Positions 37,571 through 46,898 of a DNA stretch of 64,000 nt are shown one piece after another. The notes beneath the pieces are model-generated. The model was not told the DNA's origin. It saw only the letters and a program-made list of their open reading frames with translations, and made no database searches. Positions within the stretch are counted from its first letter, which is position 1. Every line of letters begins with the position of its first letter. A program made the translations under genes and the position numbers. Source of the stretch: Chitinophaga pinensis (GTDB lineage: Bacteria > Bacteroidota > Bacteroidia > NS11-12g > UBA955); the NCBI GenBank assembly GCA_945871905.1, contig CAMBXL010000005.1, positions 62,001-126,000 of the forward strand. Reading direction: 5' to 3'.

Positions 37571-38331
37571 TGGATAAAAAGTCAAAACTCTTTATTATGC
37601 TTGGTGGCTTTTTTATTACCAATGCCATTATTGCTGAATTTATAGGAGTAAAAATATTTTCTCTTGAAAACACCTTTGGATTCGACCCTTTTCAGATTAA
37701 TTTACTGGGTATCGAAAACCTTTCGTTTCAACTTACTTGCGGCGTATTGCTGTGGCCATTTGTATTTATCATGACAGATATTATTAATGAATATTACGGC
37801 AAAAAAGGAGTTAGAATGTTAAGCTTTATAGCTGCTGCAATGATAAGTTATGCCTTTTTAATGGTCTTTATGGCTATTAATTCTTCTCCTGCCTCATGGT
37901 GGATAGAAAGTGGATCTGAACAAAATATCCCCAATATGCAAACTGCTTATAAAGGTATTTTTGGTCAAGGTTTGTGGATAATTATAGGTTCTTTGGTCGC
38001 TTTTCTGATTGGACAATTGGTGGATGTGTATGTGTTTCACTATATCAAAAAAAAATCAGGCAACCGATATTTATGGATGCGAAGTACAGGCTCAACATTG
38101 GTTTCTCAGTTTATAGATAGTTTTGTAGTCTTATTTATAGCGTTTTATATTGGCAATAATTGGTCTTTCAATAAAGTAATGGCCATTTGCATTATGAATT
38201 ATATTTACAAATTCATTGTGGCTGTAGTATTAACGCCTCTTTTATACCTTATTCACCAAAGGATTGATCAATACTTAGGCAAAGAAGAGTCTGAAAAAAT
38301 GATTAAAGAGGCAGAAATGCAATATGAATAA
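37570..38331 (+). CDS. Queuosine precursor transporter (YhhQ/QPTR family)
   Basis: The 253-residue inner-membrane protein has about six helices and family motifs: NAIIAEFIGVKIF near the start, WPFVFIMTDIINEYYGKK, and STLVSQFIDSFVVLFIAFY. The YhhQ family takes up preQ0/preQ1, the base precursors of queuosine in tRNA. The ATG overlaps the stop of the MBL gene by one base and the next gene begins inside its end by 8 bases, so the three genes form one operon. No tgt or queA is nearby. Confidence 0.92.
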   Translation: MDKKSKLFIMLGGFFITNAIIAEFIGVKIFSLENTFGFDPFQINLLGIENLSFQLTCGVLLWPFVFIMTDIINEYYGKKGVRMLSFIAAAMISYAFLMVFMAINSSPASWWIESGSEQNIPNMQTAYKGIFGQGLWIIIGSLVAFLIGQLVDVYVFHYIKKKSGNRYLWMRSTGSTLVSQFIDSFVVLFIAFYIGNNWSFNKVMAICIMNYIYKFIVAVVLTPLLYLIHQRIDQYLGKEESEKMIKEAEMQYE

Positions 38332-40417
38332 GTCCTATTTATATTACCTATTAATCTCCTTATTTATAGTCGGCATAGCGTGTCGTAGTCAGCAAAAAAA
38401 CAAAAACACTTATGCGCAAAATCAAGTTATCTCTTTTTCAAAACTTTCCTCATACGAGTGGCTACCTATTGGACCATTTGGTTCACCAACTCCTATGGCT
38501 GATAGTGGACAAATGTCTCCTCATGGTTGCGGTCGTTTTTTAAGTCTGTACATCAACCCCAACAATGAAGATGAAATAATTGCAGGACATGCGACTTCAG
38601 GCATTTTTAAAACCAAAGATGGTGGCAAAACCTGGCAACAAAAACTCAAGTTTCCTTATGCGACTGGCATTACAAAAATCATAAAAATACCACAAACCAA
38701 TCTTTTATTGGCAGCATCAGGAATGGATATTGGCAATTCAAGACAATACGGTTTTGGCTTATTCCAGTCGAGCGATAATGGCGAAACATGGCAAACCAAT
38801 TCATTTAAGTTTACCCCCATAGAATACCAACAAGAACAAGCAAGAGACCTTTGCCACATCAGTTCCGTAAACACCAATCGGACAATTTGTATTAGCAACA
38901 AAGCTATTTACACCTCTGAAAATATGAGTCAAAATTGGCAAGTAACACACAAAAGCAAATACGACCTTAAACAAATCATCTTCAATCCCGCACAACCTCA
39001 AGAGCTCATTGTATGTGGCTCGGGCATCCTTATGAGCAAAGATGCTGGTAAATCATGGGAGGACTTAAGTGAAAAAATAAATGCAGAAATTGGACAATCG
39101 GGCGTAGCGACGAACCGTTTCTCCGCTTGCTATTCACAGAAAGAAAAAGGGAAGTTGTATATCTTCATTCAAGCCAATCAATCTTTTTTTATTTCTTATG
39201 ACATAGCCACCAAAAAAATCATTTTAAAAAACAGTGCTCCTCAAATAATCCCCAATAAGTCACGACAAGTACAAACGTTAATTTACGACAAAAAAAACAA
39301 TATAGAATCCATTTTCATAGGCACTACACGTTTATTTAAAAGCAATAACAATGGATTGAACTTTTCATTAATAAGCTCGCCCAATGTGAAAGAACCCAAT
39401 CACATTCACGATGATATTAATGCCTTAGCTTATGTAAATCAAACCTTATATTGTGCTACCGATGGGGGCATTGATATTAGCAAAGACCTTGGACAAACTT
39501 GGACTTCTCTCACTCATAATTCCAACATTAACAGCACATTAATATTTGGGTTTGACCGTTCTAAGACGGGACAAATGATGTGTGGGACACAAGACAATGG
39601 TATTTTTATTTATGAAAACAACCGATGGAGTTGCACCCAAATGTATGGCGATGGAGGCCGATGCGTTTCTGTTTTAGATTCAAATTTTTTCTATGTTGGC
39701 TTTGCACAAATGTGTTATCAAACCAAAGATGGAGGAAAAACATTTCAGTACGCCCATGCTGGCAATGAACGCTCTGGTTTCGATTTCAAAATGCACTATC
39801 ATAAAGAAAGCAATCAGTTCTTTTTATCAAACCTCAACTTGTATTTGCGCAACAAAGAACAACGTTATGAAATATTGACATCAAACTTAAAAGCAGACCG
39901 AAAAATCAAGGCATTTTGGATAAACCCCAACAATTCTAACGAAATATGGATTGGCAAAGATGATGCAACCTGGGGTGGGAAATTAGAAAACAAATTATTG
40001 TTTACAAATGATGGCGGCACAAGTTGGCAAGACTTTTCAGAACAACTTCCTATCTTAAAATGGCGAAGCATAACTGACATAGCAGTGAATGAAATGGGCG
40101 AGATTGCGGTAACACTTGAATCTTTTGACCAAAACAGTACTGATTTAAACAAGGTTTATATTTCATCAGACAATGGACAAACATTTACAAATCAGTCAAA
40201 AGGATTACCAAATTTACCAAGCACTTGCATTACAAGCGTTAAAGGCAAATGGATTTATGGCGACAATTCAGGTGTTTATGAATTCAATGAGTTGGAATGG
40301 GTACCATTAGGAGAAGGCTTCCCTCCTACAATTGTAACAGAAATAAAATACTTCGAAAAAGAACAAGCACTCATCGTTTCAACCTTCGGGAGAGGGCTTT
40401 GGGCTATTAGGTATTAG
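38324..40417 (+). CDS. Lipoprotein with BNR/sortilin-type beta-propeller repeats
   Basis: The 697-residue protein starts with a lipoprotein signal (LFIVGIAC, Cys20). The rest has repeated BNR-like units SxDxGxTW: KDGGKTWQQ, SDNGETWQ, KDAGKSWED, KDLGQTWTS, KDGGKTFQ, NDGGTSWQD and SDNGQTF, with blade spacing typical of the sortilin/VPS10 or xyloglucanase-like propellers. No sialidase RIP/F-Y box with catalytic residues is evident, so I call it a structural or binding protein rather than an enzyme. Its last codons lie inside the beginning of the repeat block that follows. Confidence 0.78.
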   Translation: MNKSYLYYLLISLFIVGIACRSQQKNKNTYAQNQVISFSKLSSYEWLPIGPFGSPTPMADSGQMSPHGCGRFLSLYINPNNEDEIIAGHATSGIFKTKDGGKTWQQKLKFPYATGITKIIKIPQTNLLLAASGMDIGNSRQYGFGLFQSSDNGETWQTNSFKFTPIEYQQEQARDLCHISSVNTNRTICISNKAIYTSENMSQNWQVTHKSKYDLKQIIFNPAQPQELIVCGSGILMSKDAGKSWEDLSEKINAEIGQSGVATNRFSACYSQKEKGKLYIFIQANQSFFISYDIATKKIILKNSAPQIIPNKSRQVQTLIYDKKNNIESIFIGTTRLFKSNNNGLNFSLISSPNVKEPNHIHDDINALAYVNQTLYCATDGGIDISKDLGQTWTSLTHNSNINSTLIFGFDRSKTGQMMCGTQDNGIFIYENNRWSCTQMYGDGGRCVSVLDSNFFYVGFAQMCYQTKDGGKTFQYAHAGNERSGFDFKMHYHKESNQFFLSNLNLYLRNKEQRYEILTSNLKADRKIKAFWINPNNSNEIWIGKDDATWGGKLENKLLFTNDGGTSWQDFSEQLPILKWRSITDIAVNEMGEIAVTLESFDQNSTDLNKVYISSDNGQTFTNQSKGLPNLPSTCITSVKGKWIYGDNSGVYEFNELEWVPLGEGFPPTIVTEIKYFEKEQALIVSTFGRGLWAIRY

Positions 40418-40856
40418 CAGGAAGTAGGGATTAGGAAGTAGGAATTATGGGTTAGTGTTGAGAAGGTTTATGGGGTTTAATGGGTTTAGTTGTCACCCAC
40501 TAGGCTAAGCCTAGTCAAGTGAGGGGGTGCTCTCGAAGGGTGTTTAAGAGGTTGAGGAGGTTTAAAGGGATTAGTTATTTATTCGTTTAGTTGTCCGTTT
40601 GTCACCCTGAGTGATTCAGCTGTGCTGAATAGTACCAAAGGGTATCAAAAATCTTTTTTTGAATAGTTTCACACCGTGCAGCGTGATTGTTTATGGGGTT
40701 TAAATGGTTTAAAGGTTGATTTTCACAATAGACATTCTGGGAAATTTTGTCCTCAAAATTTATTCAGAATCTCTCCAAGGTTAAGGCTTAGCAGTTTCAC
40801 GCCATGCAGCGTTATTATTGAATTGTTGTCACTCACTTGAATGAGCCTAATCACGG
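40418..40856. repeat. Mosaic of palindromic intergenic repeats (copy B)
   Basis: This 439-base gap between convergent genes is made of the same repeat words as 20622-20893. The word array AGGTATTAG..AGGAAGTAGGGA occurs in the same orientation in both, directly after the upstream gene's end. The palindrome block 40492-40525, the word 40529-40545 and the block 40666-40715 are inverted relative to copy A. Additional hairpins are CACCCTGAG...AGGGT around 40600-40644, with an inner TCAGC/GCTGA pair, and a further CACGCC...GCAGCGTTATT half-unit at about 40797-40814, of which a similar piece recurs at 61858-61871. No ORF is seen. Confidence 0.85.
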
Positions 40857-41918
40857 CTAATTCCTCATATTCTTGAGTTTATCGAAATTGACAATTGTAA
40901 TTAAACTTCCTTTAATTTCAATAATGCCTTCTTCCTTAAAATCAGTTAGTGTTCTGATTAAAGTTTCGGTTGCGGTTCCTGCGATATGGGCTAAATCTTC
41001 TCTGCTTATAGGAATACTAAACGGCGTTTTTTCCTCTGTTCCGTATTTCTCCTTAAGCAATACCAAACTTTGTGACACCTTTTTTCTCACACTATTATAT
41101 GCAATCTGCAATAATCTTTCTTCTTTGTCACGCACTTCTTTACTTAACAATTTCATGAACGTGTTTGCCACTTCCCTATTCAAGTAAATCATTTTAAGAA
41201 AATCATCTTTGTAAATCATTTTCAAATCACAATCTTCCATTGCTATTGCTTCATCTTCATAAATGCCATTTTCCAACAAAGTGACGTATCCAAAAAAATC
41301 GCCTTGGTTATACAATCCCGTTATAAACTCCTTGTCTTGATTGTTCGACTTCAACGTTTTAACCTTTCCTTTTTCAATAAAATACAAATAATTTGGGTTG
41401 GAATTTTCTGAATAAATAACTTCTTTTTTCTTAAAGTGTTTTGATTTTATTGCAGATTGAATTTGCGCAAAAGCATCTATAGTTTTGACGTGTGTTAAGA
41501 ATGAATCAAATCCATTGTCTGCTTGAGTAAAATTAGAAGCTTGAATCAGTTTGGCTTTTTTCAAACGTATGTCAATCGCTGTTAAAAGTTCCATGTCATC
41601 AAATGGCTTTGTAATATAATCATCAGCCCCCAACTCCATTCCTTTACGAACATCCGAACGGTCGGCCTTAGCTGTCAGGAAAATAAAGGGTATTTGATTG
41701 GTAGAAGGATCTCTGTTGAGCATGTGCAATACACCATAACCATCCAATTCAGGCATCATAATGTCGCATATAATTATTTCGGGCACATTGGTTTGCGCTT
41801 TTTTAACGCCAATCTTCCCATTTTCAGCAGTCTCTACTTCATGACCTGAAAGAGCTAATATTTCTGAAATATTCTCTCTCATTTCATTGTTATCTTCTAT
41901 TAATAAAACTTTTGCCAT
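40857..41918 (-). CDS. Response regulator with REC receiver fused to a CRP/FNR-type DNA-binding output
   Basis: The 353-residue protein has a receiver domain (1-120; acidic pocket EDN at 8-10, phospho-acceptor Asp52, Lys104), a cyclic-nucleotide-binding-like beta-roll (about 155-260) and a winged helix (about 280-345). The recognition helix GTATETLIRTL keeps Glu318 and Arg322, the residues that read TGA in CRP and FNR. So it should bind TGA-N6-TCA sites on phosphorylation. There are no clustered cysteines of the FNR Fe-S type. It is the last gene of the cbb3 operon, 3 bases after the PAS kinase. Sites of exactly this geometry lie upstream of ccoS and uspA. Confidence 0.93.
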   Translation of the reverse strand: MAKVLLIEDNNEMRENISEILALSGHEVETAENGKIGVKKAQTNVPEIIICDIMMPELDGYGVLHMLNRDPSTNQIPFIFLTAKADRSDVRKGMELGADDYITKPFDDMELLTAIDIRLKKAKLIQASNFTQADNGFDSFLTHVKTIDAFAQIQSAIKSKHFKKKEVIYSENSNPNYLYFIEKGKVKTLKSNNQDKEFITGLYNQGDFFGYVTLLENGIYEDEAIAMEDCDLKMIYKDDFLKMIYLNREVANTFMKLLSKEVRDKEERLLQIAYNSVRKKVSQSLVLLKEKYGTEEKTPFSIPISREDLAHIAGTATETLIRTLTDFKEEGIIEIKGSLITIVNFDKLKNMRN

Positions 41919-41921
41919 AAT

Positions 41922-43157
41922 CTAAATTGGTATTTCAATTAAAAAACGTGTTCCCACTCCAGGTTCACTTACGAATGTAATATTTCCATTCAATATTTCT
42001 ATGTATTTTTTTACAATATTGAGTCCCAAACCAGTTCCTTGTATATTCCCAATGTTATTAGCCCTGTAGAATCTTTCGAATATATTTGATTGATCTTCAT
42101 ACGGAATTCCAATTCCTTCATCTTGAACCAAGACATTTAATTTTTTATTTTTAATTTCCGTTTTAATGATAATTGTTTTATTTTCTTCGGAGTATTTAAC
42201 CGCATTACTTACCAAGTTTATCAATAAGTTACGGAATATCCTTACGTCAATAAACACTTTTTCATTACTGGTTTCATCATGATAATTAAACACCTGACCC
42301 GTCTTGGTAACCCCTTTCATCATTTCCAACAAATCAACAATCAAATCATACACATGGGTTGGTTCAGGATGGTGTTTAATAATCCCCTCTTCTAACTTGT
42401 CTAAGGACAAAAAATCATTCAGAATATCGGTTAAATTACTAACAGAATCTTTAACTCTGTCTAAATGTTTAAAAATCTTTTCTAACTCGTTTTTTTCTAC
42501 ATATTTACCTGCCAATGAAACCGAGGACAATATTGTAGCCAATGGTGTTCTAAACTCATGTGAGGCTGTACTTATAAATCTAGATTTCAAATCATTCAAT
42601 TCCTTTTCTTTTTCGAGTGCCAAATCAACCTCTTTTTTAGATTCAGTTAATTTTTTAATCATTTCGGCCAATTCCAAGGTTCTAGATTGCACTTTCTGTT
42701 CCAATTCTTGGTTCAATTTCGACAACTGAAAACTTGCTTTTTTTAGCATTTCATTGGCTTTTTTCAGCTGATTGTCTTTCTTTTTTCGCTCTGCAATGTC
42801 AATAACAAAGGCAACCACTAAAGTTTCTTCTTCATTTTTTACATGACTCAAACTTATTTCTACAGGAAATTCTTCTCCACTTTTGTGATTGGCATACAAA
42901 TCTCGCCCCTTACCCATTGATCTTGGCATTGGGTTAGCAAAATACCATTCTCTATGGTGGACATGTTGTGACTGAAAACGCATAGGCATCAATTGGTCGA
43001 TGTTCAAGGTCAAAAACTCTTCTAGTGTATAACCAAACATCTTTTGTGCACTAGGGTTACACAATATAATTTGTCCCTTGTGATTAGACACTAATATGCC
43101 CTCGGTGGCATCCACAAACATCCCCTCGTATATTTTATCGTTTCTCTCTTTTGTCAT
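41922..43157 (-). CDS. PAS-domain sensor histidine kinase of the cbb3 operon
   Basis: The 411-residue protein has no membrane helix. It contains one PAS domain (about 10-125; blocks SNHKGQIILCNPSAQKMFGY and GKGRDLYANHKSGEEFPVEISLSH), a coiled coil (about 130-190), HisKA with His200 in STASHEFRTPLA, and a HATPase domain with the N, G1 and G2 boxes (NLVSNAVKYS, DEGIGIPY, GTGLGLNIV). The PAS resembles that of FixL, including histidines just before the ligand-binding face (HVHHREWYF), so haem or O2 sensing is possible but unproved. The ATG overlaps the SafE-like stop by one base; its partner regulator follows at once. Confidence 0.93.
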   Translation of the reverse strand: MTKERNDKIYEGMFVDATEGILVSNHKGQIILCNPSAQKMFGYTLEEFLTLNIDQLMPMRFQSQHVHHREWYFANPMPRSMGKGRDLYANHKSGEEFPVEISLSHVKNEEETLVVAFVIDIAERKKKDNQLKKANEMLKKASFQLSKLNQELEQKVQSRTLELAEMIKKLTESKKEVDLALEKEKELNDLKSRFISTASHEFRTPLATILSSVSLAGKYVEKNELEKIFKHLDRVKDSVSNLTDILNDFLSLDKLEEGIIKHHPEPTHVYDLIVDLLEMMKGVTKTGQVFNYHDETSNEKVFIDVRIFRNLLINLVSNAVKYSEENKTIIIKTEIKNKKLNVLVQDEGIGIPYEDQSNIFERFYRANNIGNIQGTGLGLNIVKKYIEILNGNITFVSEPGVGTRFLIEIPI

Positions 43158-43864
43158 TATTTTACTTCTTTAGGTTGACAACAGTTTTTAACCTCTGTTT
43201 GTCCATTTACTTTTTCCAACTCTGGACTTAAATAAGGAATTCCTAAATTAGCCCCTCTCAATATCATTAATACCCCAATAATAAATGGCAACAACTTGTA
43301 CAAAATTAATAGTTTTCTCCATTTTATCTGTTGTTTTATTCTGAATAACAACCATGCTGCAATAAAAATTGGCGAAGTTCCTATTCCAAACAAAACCATA
43401 TACAATATAGATTCACTTACTGATTGTAAACTAGCACAATAAACTGCTGCCAAGTATATGGCACCACATGGCAACAATCCATTCAAAACTCCTAAAAATA
43501 ATGCAGACACAAACACAGGTAAATTCCAAACCTTATTGAAATATTGGCCAATATATTTGGAATAAAAACCTAAGAACAAAGCATTTTTACTAGATATTAA
43601 TGAAATTGTTGCATAAATTAACAGCAACACTCCCAATACAATTGTCAATATTTGCTGCATGTGAAAAAGCGAAAAAGAATACCCTATTAAAAAAACAGAA
43701 ACGCCTATCAATGTATATACGGAAATTCTCCCGACTTGGTATAAAATGGCAAACAATAAACGATTGGACTTCACTTTTGGCGGCACTGCAAAGGCAAGTG
43801 GACCGCACATTCCCAAACAATGTAAGGTTGAAATTAGCCCAAATATTAATCCATTAATTACCAT
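43157..43864 (-). CDS. SafE/DsbD_2-like membrane protein, cbb3 oxidase assembly context
   Basis: The ATG at 43864 gives 235 residues. I chose it over the frame opening at 43915 because it overlaps the fixH stop by one base (TAATG) and begins the first helix. About six membrane helices are visible, and the opening STLHCLGMCGPLAFA has the HCxGMCG signature of the sulfite exporter TauE/SafE or DsbD_2-like family, often found in cbb3 clusters. It may handle copper or redox steps in assembly; the cysteine pair fits metal or thiol exchange. A C-terminal CC pair (NCCQPKE) could also bind copper. Confidence 0.82.
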   Translation of the reverse strand: MVINGLIFGLISTLHCLGMCGPLAFAVPPKVKSNRLLFAILYQVGRISVYTLIGVSVFLIGYSFSLFHMQQILTIVLGVLLLIYATISLISSKNALFLGFYSKYIGQYFNKVWNLPVFVSALFLGVLNGLLPCGAIYLAAVYCASLQSVSESILYMVLFGIGTSPIFIAAWLLFRIKQQIKWRKLLILYKLLPFIIGVLMILRGANLGIPYLSPELEKVNGQTEVKNCCQPKEVK

Positions 43865-44286
43865 TAAAATACCACTTTCTTGTCTATTATCATTGAAGAG
43901 TCGCCTACATAACAAGTTATCCTAACCTCGTAATTTCCAGGTAAAAACTTAGACTTATCAATGGCTTCAATTTTAGAACCAATATACCTAAATGTTAAAT
44001 CTTTTTTGGCATCATCTGGTCGTTTAAAAAACAGTTTTATTGAATCTGTAACAAGCGAAACTGGTTGTATAACAACAATTTGATTGTTTTTTTCTCCTAT
44101 CACAAAAGAATCAAGATAGGAATTTCCACGCATTTTACTGTTAATCGTCGATTGGTATTTTAACTCCTCATTGAAATAATCTTTTGATTCTAGACCAATG
44201 TCCTGTCCACAACTTTTAAAAACCATAAAAACGATTAAGGCTACAAAAAATAAATACAAAACTCCTATAAAATATTTAAAATTCAT
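43864..44286 (-). CDS. ccoH: FixH/CcoH-family cbb3 oxidase assembly protein
   Basis: The 140-residue protein has one N-terminal membrane helix (about 4-25) and a periplasmic beta-rich domain with the FixH-like block in which FKRPDDAKKD precedes a GNYEVRI strand. FixH/CcoH is bound to cbb3 oxidase late in assembly. Position between ccoG and the SafE-like gene fits the classical ccoGHIS order, with ccoI moved upstream here. It starts 10 bases after the ccoG stop. Confidence 0.85.
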   Translation of the reverse strand: MNFKYFIGVLYLFFVALIVFMVFKSCGQDIGLESKDYFNEELKYQSTINSKMRGNSYLDSFVIGEKNNQIVVIQPVSLVTDSIKLFFKRPDDAKKDLTFRYIGSKIEAIDKSKFLPGNYEVRITCYVGDSSMIIDKKVVF

Positions 44287-44296
44287 GTTTTCAAAT

Positions 44297-45718
44297 TTAA
44301 CGATAAATTGGCCCTAAAAAACCTGTTTTAACTTTCTGAATCACTTTCCCGTCTTTTAATACCTCAATGACGACCTTTGTTTTTTGCCCAACAATTTGGT
44401 CACTTGGCACTTCCATAAAAAACTGTCCATCATACTTAGACTCTGCTTTTACTAAAATATCATTCCCCACCATTTTAATAATGGCACCTTTAGGCTCAAT
44501 GACGCGGATACTTAATTTTTCATCGTGATAGGTTTTATTGATTGTTTTAATAACAAACAAGTTAGAATAATAAGTGCTGTCAATTTGCTGATACAGTGTA
44601 CCAGGAGTTCTAAGTATTGTTGTTTCAATATTCTCTCGACTTGTAATTAAAAACACCAATGCTATTAACAAAATACTTAAGACAGAAACATAAGCCTTGG
44701 TTCTCCAATTCCATATTTTGTGTTGCACTTTTGATAAGGCATTTTCACTGGCATATTTTATCAATTTGGTTGGTCTATTAATTTTCACCATTACCTCATC
44801 ACAAGCATCCATACAAGCTGTACAGTTCACACACTCCAACTGAGTACCATTGCGAATATCAATGGCTGTAGGACAAACTTTTACACACAAACCACAATCG
44901 ATACAATCACCTTTATTAGGCTCAGCTACTGCTTTGTTTATTCTACCACGCGGCTCTCCTCTTAAATAATCGTAGGCCACTACTATGGAGTTTTTATCCA
45001 ACATTACGCCTTGCAACCTTCCATAAGGACAAGCGATAATACAAACTTGCTCTCTAAACCAAGCAAATACAAAGTAAAAAACACCCGAAAAAACCATCAA
45101 CAAAAGCAAGCCTTTGTAATGCAATGAAACAGGTTCTGTAATAATTTTGAAGAGCTCATCAACACTTATGATGTAAGCTAAGAAAGTATTCGCAATCAGG
45201 AATGACAAACCATAAAACACAGAATGTTTTAAAACCCTTTTTCTAATTTTTTCAGCTGTCCATGGACTTGCTTTTAGTTTTTGTTGTTGCGTACTTGTGC
45301 CATCTATCCAATATTCTATTTTACGGAAAACCATTTCCATGAATACCGTTTGCGGGCAAATCCAACCACAAAAAATACGACCAAAAGCAACAGTAAACAA
45401 AACAATAAAGAGCACAATGGCAATCATTGCTAAACCAAAAATCACCAAATCATGCGGCCAAAAAATAGTGCCAAACAAAATAAATTTTCGTTCAAACACA
45501 TTGAATAAAAACATGGGATGACCCTTGTATTTAAGGAAAGGTAAGCCAAACAGCACTATCAGATAAAAGACTGATAGTGCTGTTCTTGCATTGTAATACT
45601 TCCCTTTAGGCTGAGTTGGAAAAACCCATTTGCGTTTTCCATCTTTTCCTATTGTACCTATTGAATCTCTGTAAGACTGATCAACATGTTCAAGAAAAGG
45701 ATCATTCTCGTTTGCCAT
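44297..45718 (-). CDS. ccoG: cbb3 oxidase accessory ferredoxin-type protein CcoG
   Basis: CcoG (FixG/RdxA) reduces Cu(II) before copper goes to the CuB site of cbb3. The 473-residue membrane protein has the cysteine motif CGWICPQTVFMEMVF, two [4Fe-4S] cluster motifs (CIDCGLCVKVCP and CVNCTACMDACD) and about five membrane helices. The periplasmic C-terminus is an Ig-like domain as in the family. The start overlaps the ccoP stop by one base. Confidence 0.96.
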   Translation of the reverse strand: MANENDPFLEHVDQSYRDSIGTIGKDGKRKWVFPTQPKGKYYNARTALSVFYLIVLFGLPFLKYKGHPMFLFNVFERKFILFGTIFWPHDLVIFGLAMIAIVLFIVLFTVAFGRIFCGWICPQTVFMEMVFRKIEYWIDGTSTQQQKLKASPWTAEKIRKRVLKHSVFYGLSFLIANTFLAYIISVDELFKIITEPVSLHYKGLLLLMVFSGVFYFVFAWFREQVCIIACPYGRLQGVMLDKNSIVVAYDYLRGEPRGRINKAVAEPNKGDCIDCGLCVKVCPTAIDIRNGTQLECVNCTACMDACDEVMVKINRPTKLIKYASENALSKVQHKIWNWRTKAYVSVLSILLIALVFLITSRENIETTILRTPGTLYQQIDSTYYSNLFVIKTINKTYHDEKLSIRVIEPKGAIIKMVGNDILVKAESKYDGQFFMEVPSDQIVGQKTKVVIEVLKDGKVIQKVKTGFLGPIYR

Positions 45719-46878
45719 TATTTTGTTTCTATAATTTTAATCGAATCTTTTGGATTGTTAACAACATTAACTGTTGAATCTGAACCTAAATCTTCCTCAA
45801 ACAAGTCACCTTGTGGGGCTTTAGGATTGGCAGGATTAGTCCCTTTTAAAGTGTGAATATAGCTGATTACATTTTGAATTTCAGTTGGAGACAATTCGTC
45901 TTTCCAAGATTTCATTCCGTTTTTGGCTCCGTTTTTAACAACCACAAACATCTCTTTAGCATGTCCACCATAAATCCAATACTTATCTGTAAAGTTAGGC
46001 CCTATAGTCCCTTGACCTTCATTACCATGGCAAACAACACAATTTTTAACAAACAATGCCTTACCATCTTCAATTTTGGCTTCATCATTCACAAAAACTA
46101 CATTGGTTTCATCCACATTTAAAGCCATTTTTAATCGGTATTCATTTACTTCTTTTTCAGCATCTGCTATTTCTGTTAAGTATTCCTCTTCGCTCGACTT
46201 GAATGTACCTGTTACGTGGTAGCCTGTAAAATATATTACACCTGACAAAATAGTTAAGTAAAAACCATATTTCCACCATGGCGGCAAATCATTGTCCAAT
46301 TCCTTGATACCGTCATAATCGTGGTCCAACAACACATCTCTGTCTGATTCTACTGGTTTTACTCCAAATAATTTACGTTGGATAAATGCGTACAACTTGT
46401 TTTCTTTCACCACAACTTCACCAGCTTTAACCGCTTCTTTTTCTTCTTTAACTACAACCAATCTTAGGATTGCCAAACAGAACCATAAGATAACAAATAG
46501 CTCAATTAAGATAATGGCAAACATGATATAAAACGTCCAAGGATGAATGCCAAAAATAGGCACATCTTCATATAAACCAACTTTTACAGTTGCCTCTTGC
46601 GCCATTAACTGCCCCGAACCAAACATCAAAAACAAGGCAGATATTACTTTTAAACCTTTGGCAATTTTCAAATCTCTTACTTTATATTTAATCGTTGTTT
46701 TGATGACGTTGGTAAGTACGATAATGATAAACAACAAAACAAAAGCTAATGATGTCATGGCTAAAAAAACAGGATTGTAAAAGGGCGACTGTAAACCTTT
46801 ACTTGCAACCTCCTGAGCTTGTATTTGGCCCAAAAAACTGAAAGATATTATTGATAATAAAACTATTTTTTTGTTCAT
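45718..46878 (-). CDS. ccoP: cbb3 oxidase cytochrome c subunit CcoP (single-haem Bacteroidota form)
   Basis: The 386-residue protein has a signal-like first helix, further membrane helices at about 35-60, 75-92, 115-142 and 204-222, the CcoP N-domain (DHDYDGIKELDNDLPPWW) and one cytochrome c domain with CVVCH (280-284). Proteobacterial CcoP carries two haem c groups; only one CXXCH is present here, as expected for the Bacteroidota form. It passes electrons from periplasmic cytochrome c to CcoO and CcoN. It starts 20 bases after ccoQ and overlaps ccoG by one base. Confidence 0.94.
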   Translation of the reverse strand: MNKKIVLLSIISFSFLGQIQAQEVASKGLQSPFYNPVFLAMTSLAFVLLFIIIVLTNVIKTTIKYKVRDLKIAKGLKVISALFLMFGSGQLMAQEATVKVGLYEDVPIFGIHPWTFYIMFAIILIELFVILWFCLAILRLVVVKEEKEAVKAGEVVVKENKLYAFIQRKLFGVKPVESDRDVLLDHDYDGIKELDNDLPPWWKYGFYLTILSGVIYFTGYHVTGTFKSSEEEYLTEIADAEKEVNEYRLKMALNVDETNVVFVNDEAKIEDGKALFVKNCVVCHGNEGQGTIGPNFTDKYWIYGGHAKEMFVVVKNGAKNGMKSWKDELSPTEIQNVISYIHTLKGTNPANPKAPQGDLFEEDLGSDSTVNVVNNPKDSIKIIETK

Positions 46879-46898
46879 AAATTCTAATATTTCAAATG

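Noticed and set aside
20622..40856. Composite transposon bounded by the two inverted repeat blocks
   Set aside because: The 20-kb segment between holds housekeeping genes, no transposase, and the repeats are mosaic with mixed orientation, so simple terminal inverted repeats are not supported.
42304..42729. 141-residue plus-strand ORF inside the histidine kinase
   Set aside because: It is antisense to the conserved HisKA/HATPase coding sequence.
45718..46878. Second haem c in CcoP
   Set aside because: Only one CXXCH (CVVCH) exists in the whole translation; no variant motif was found.
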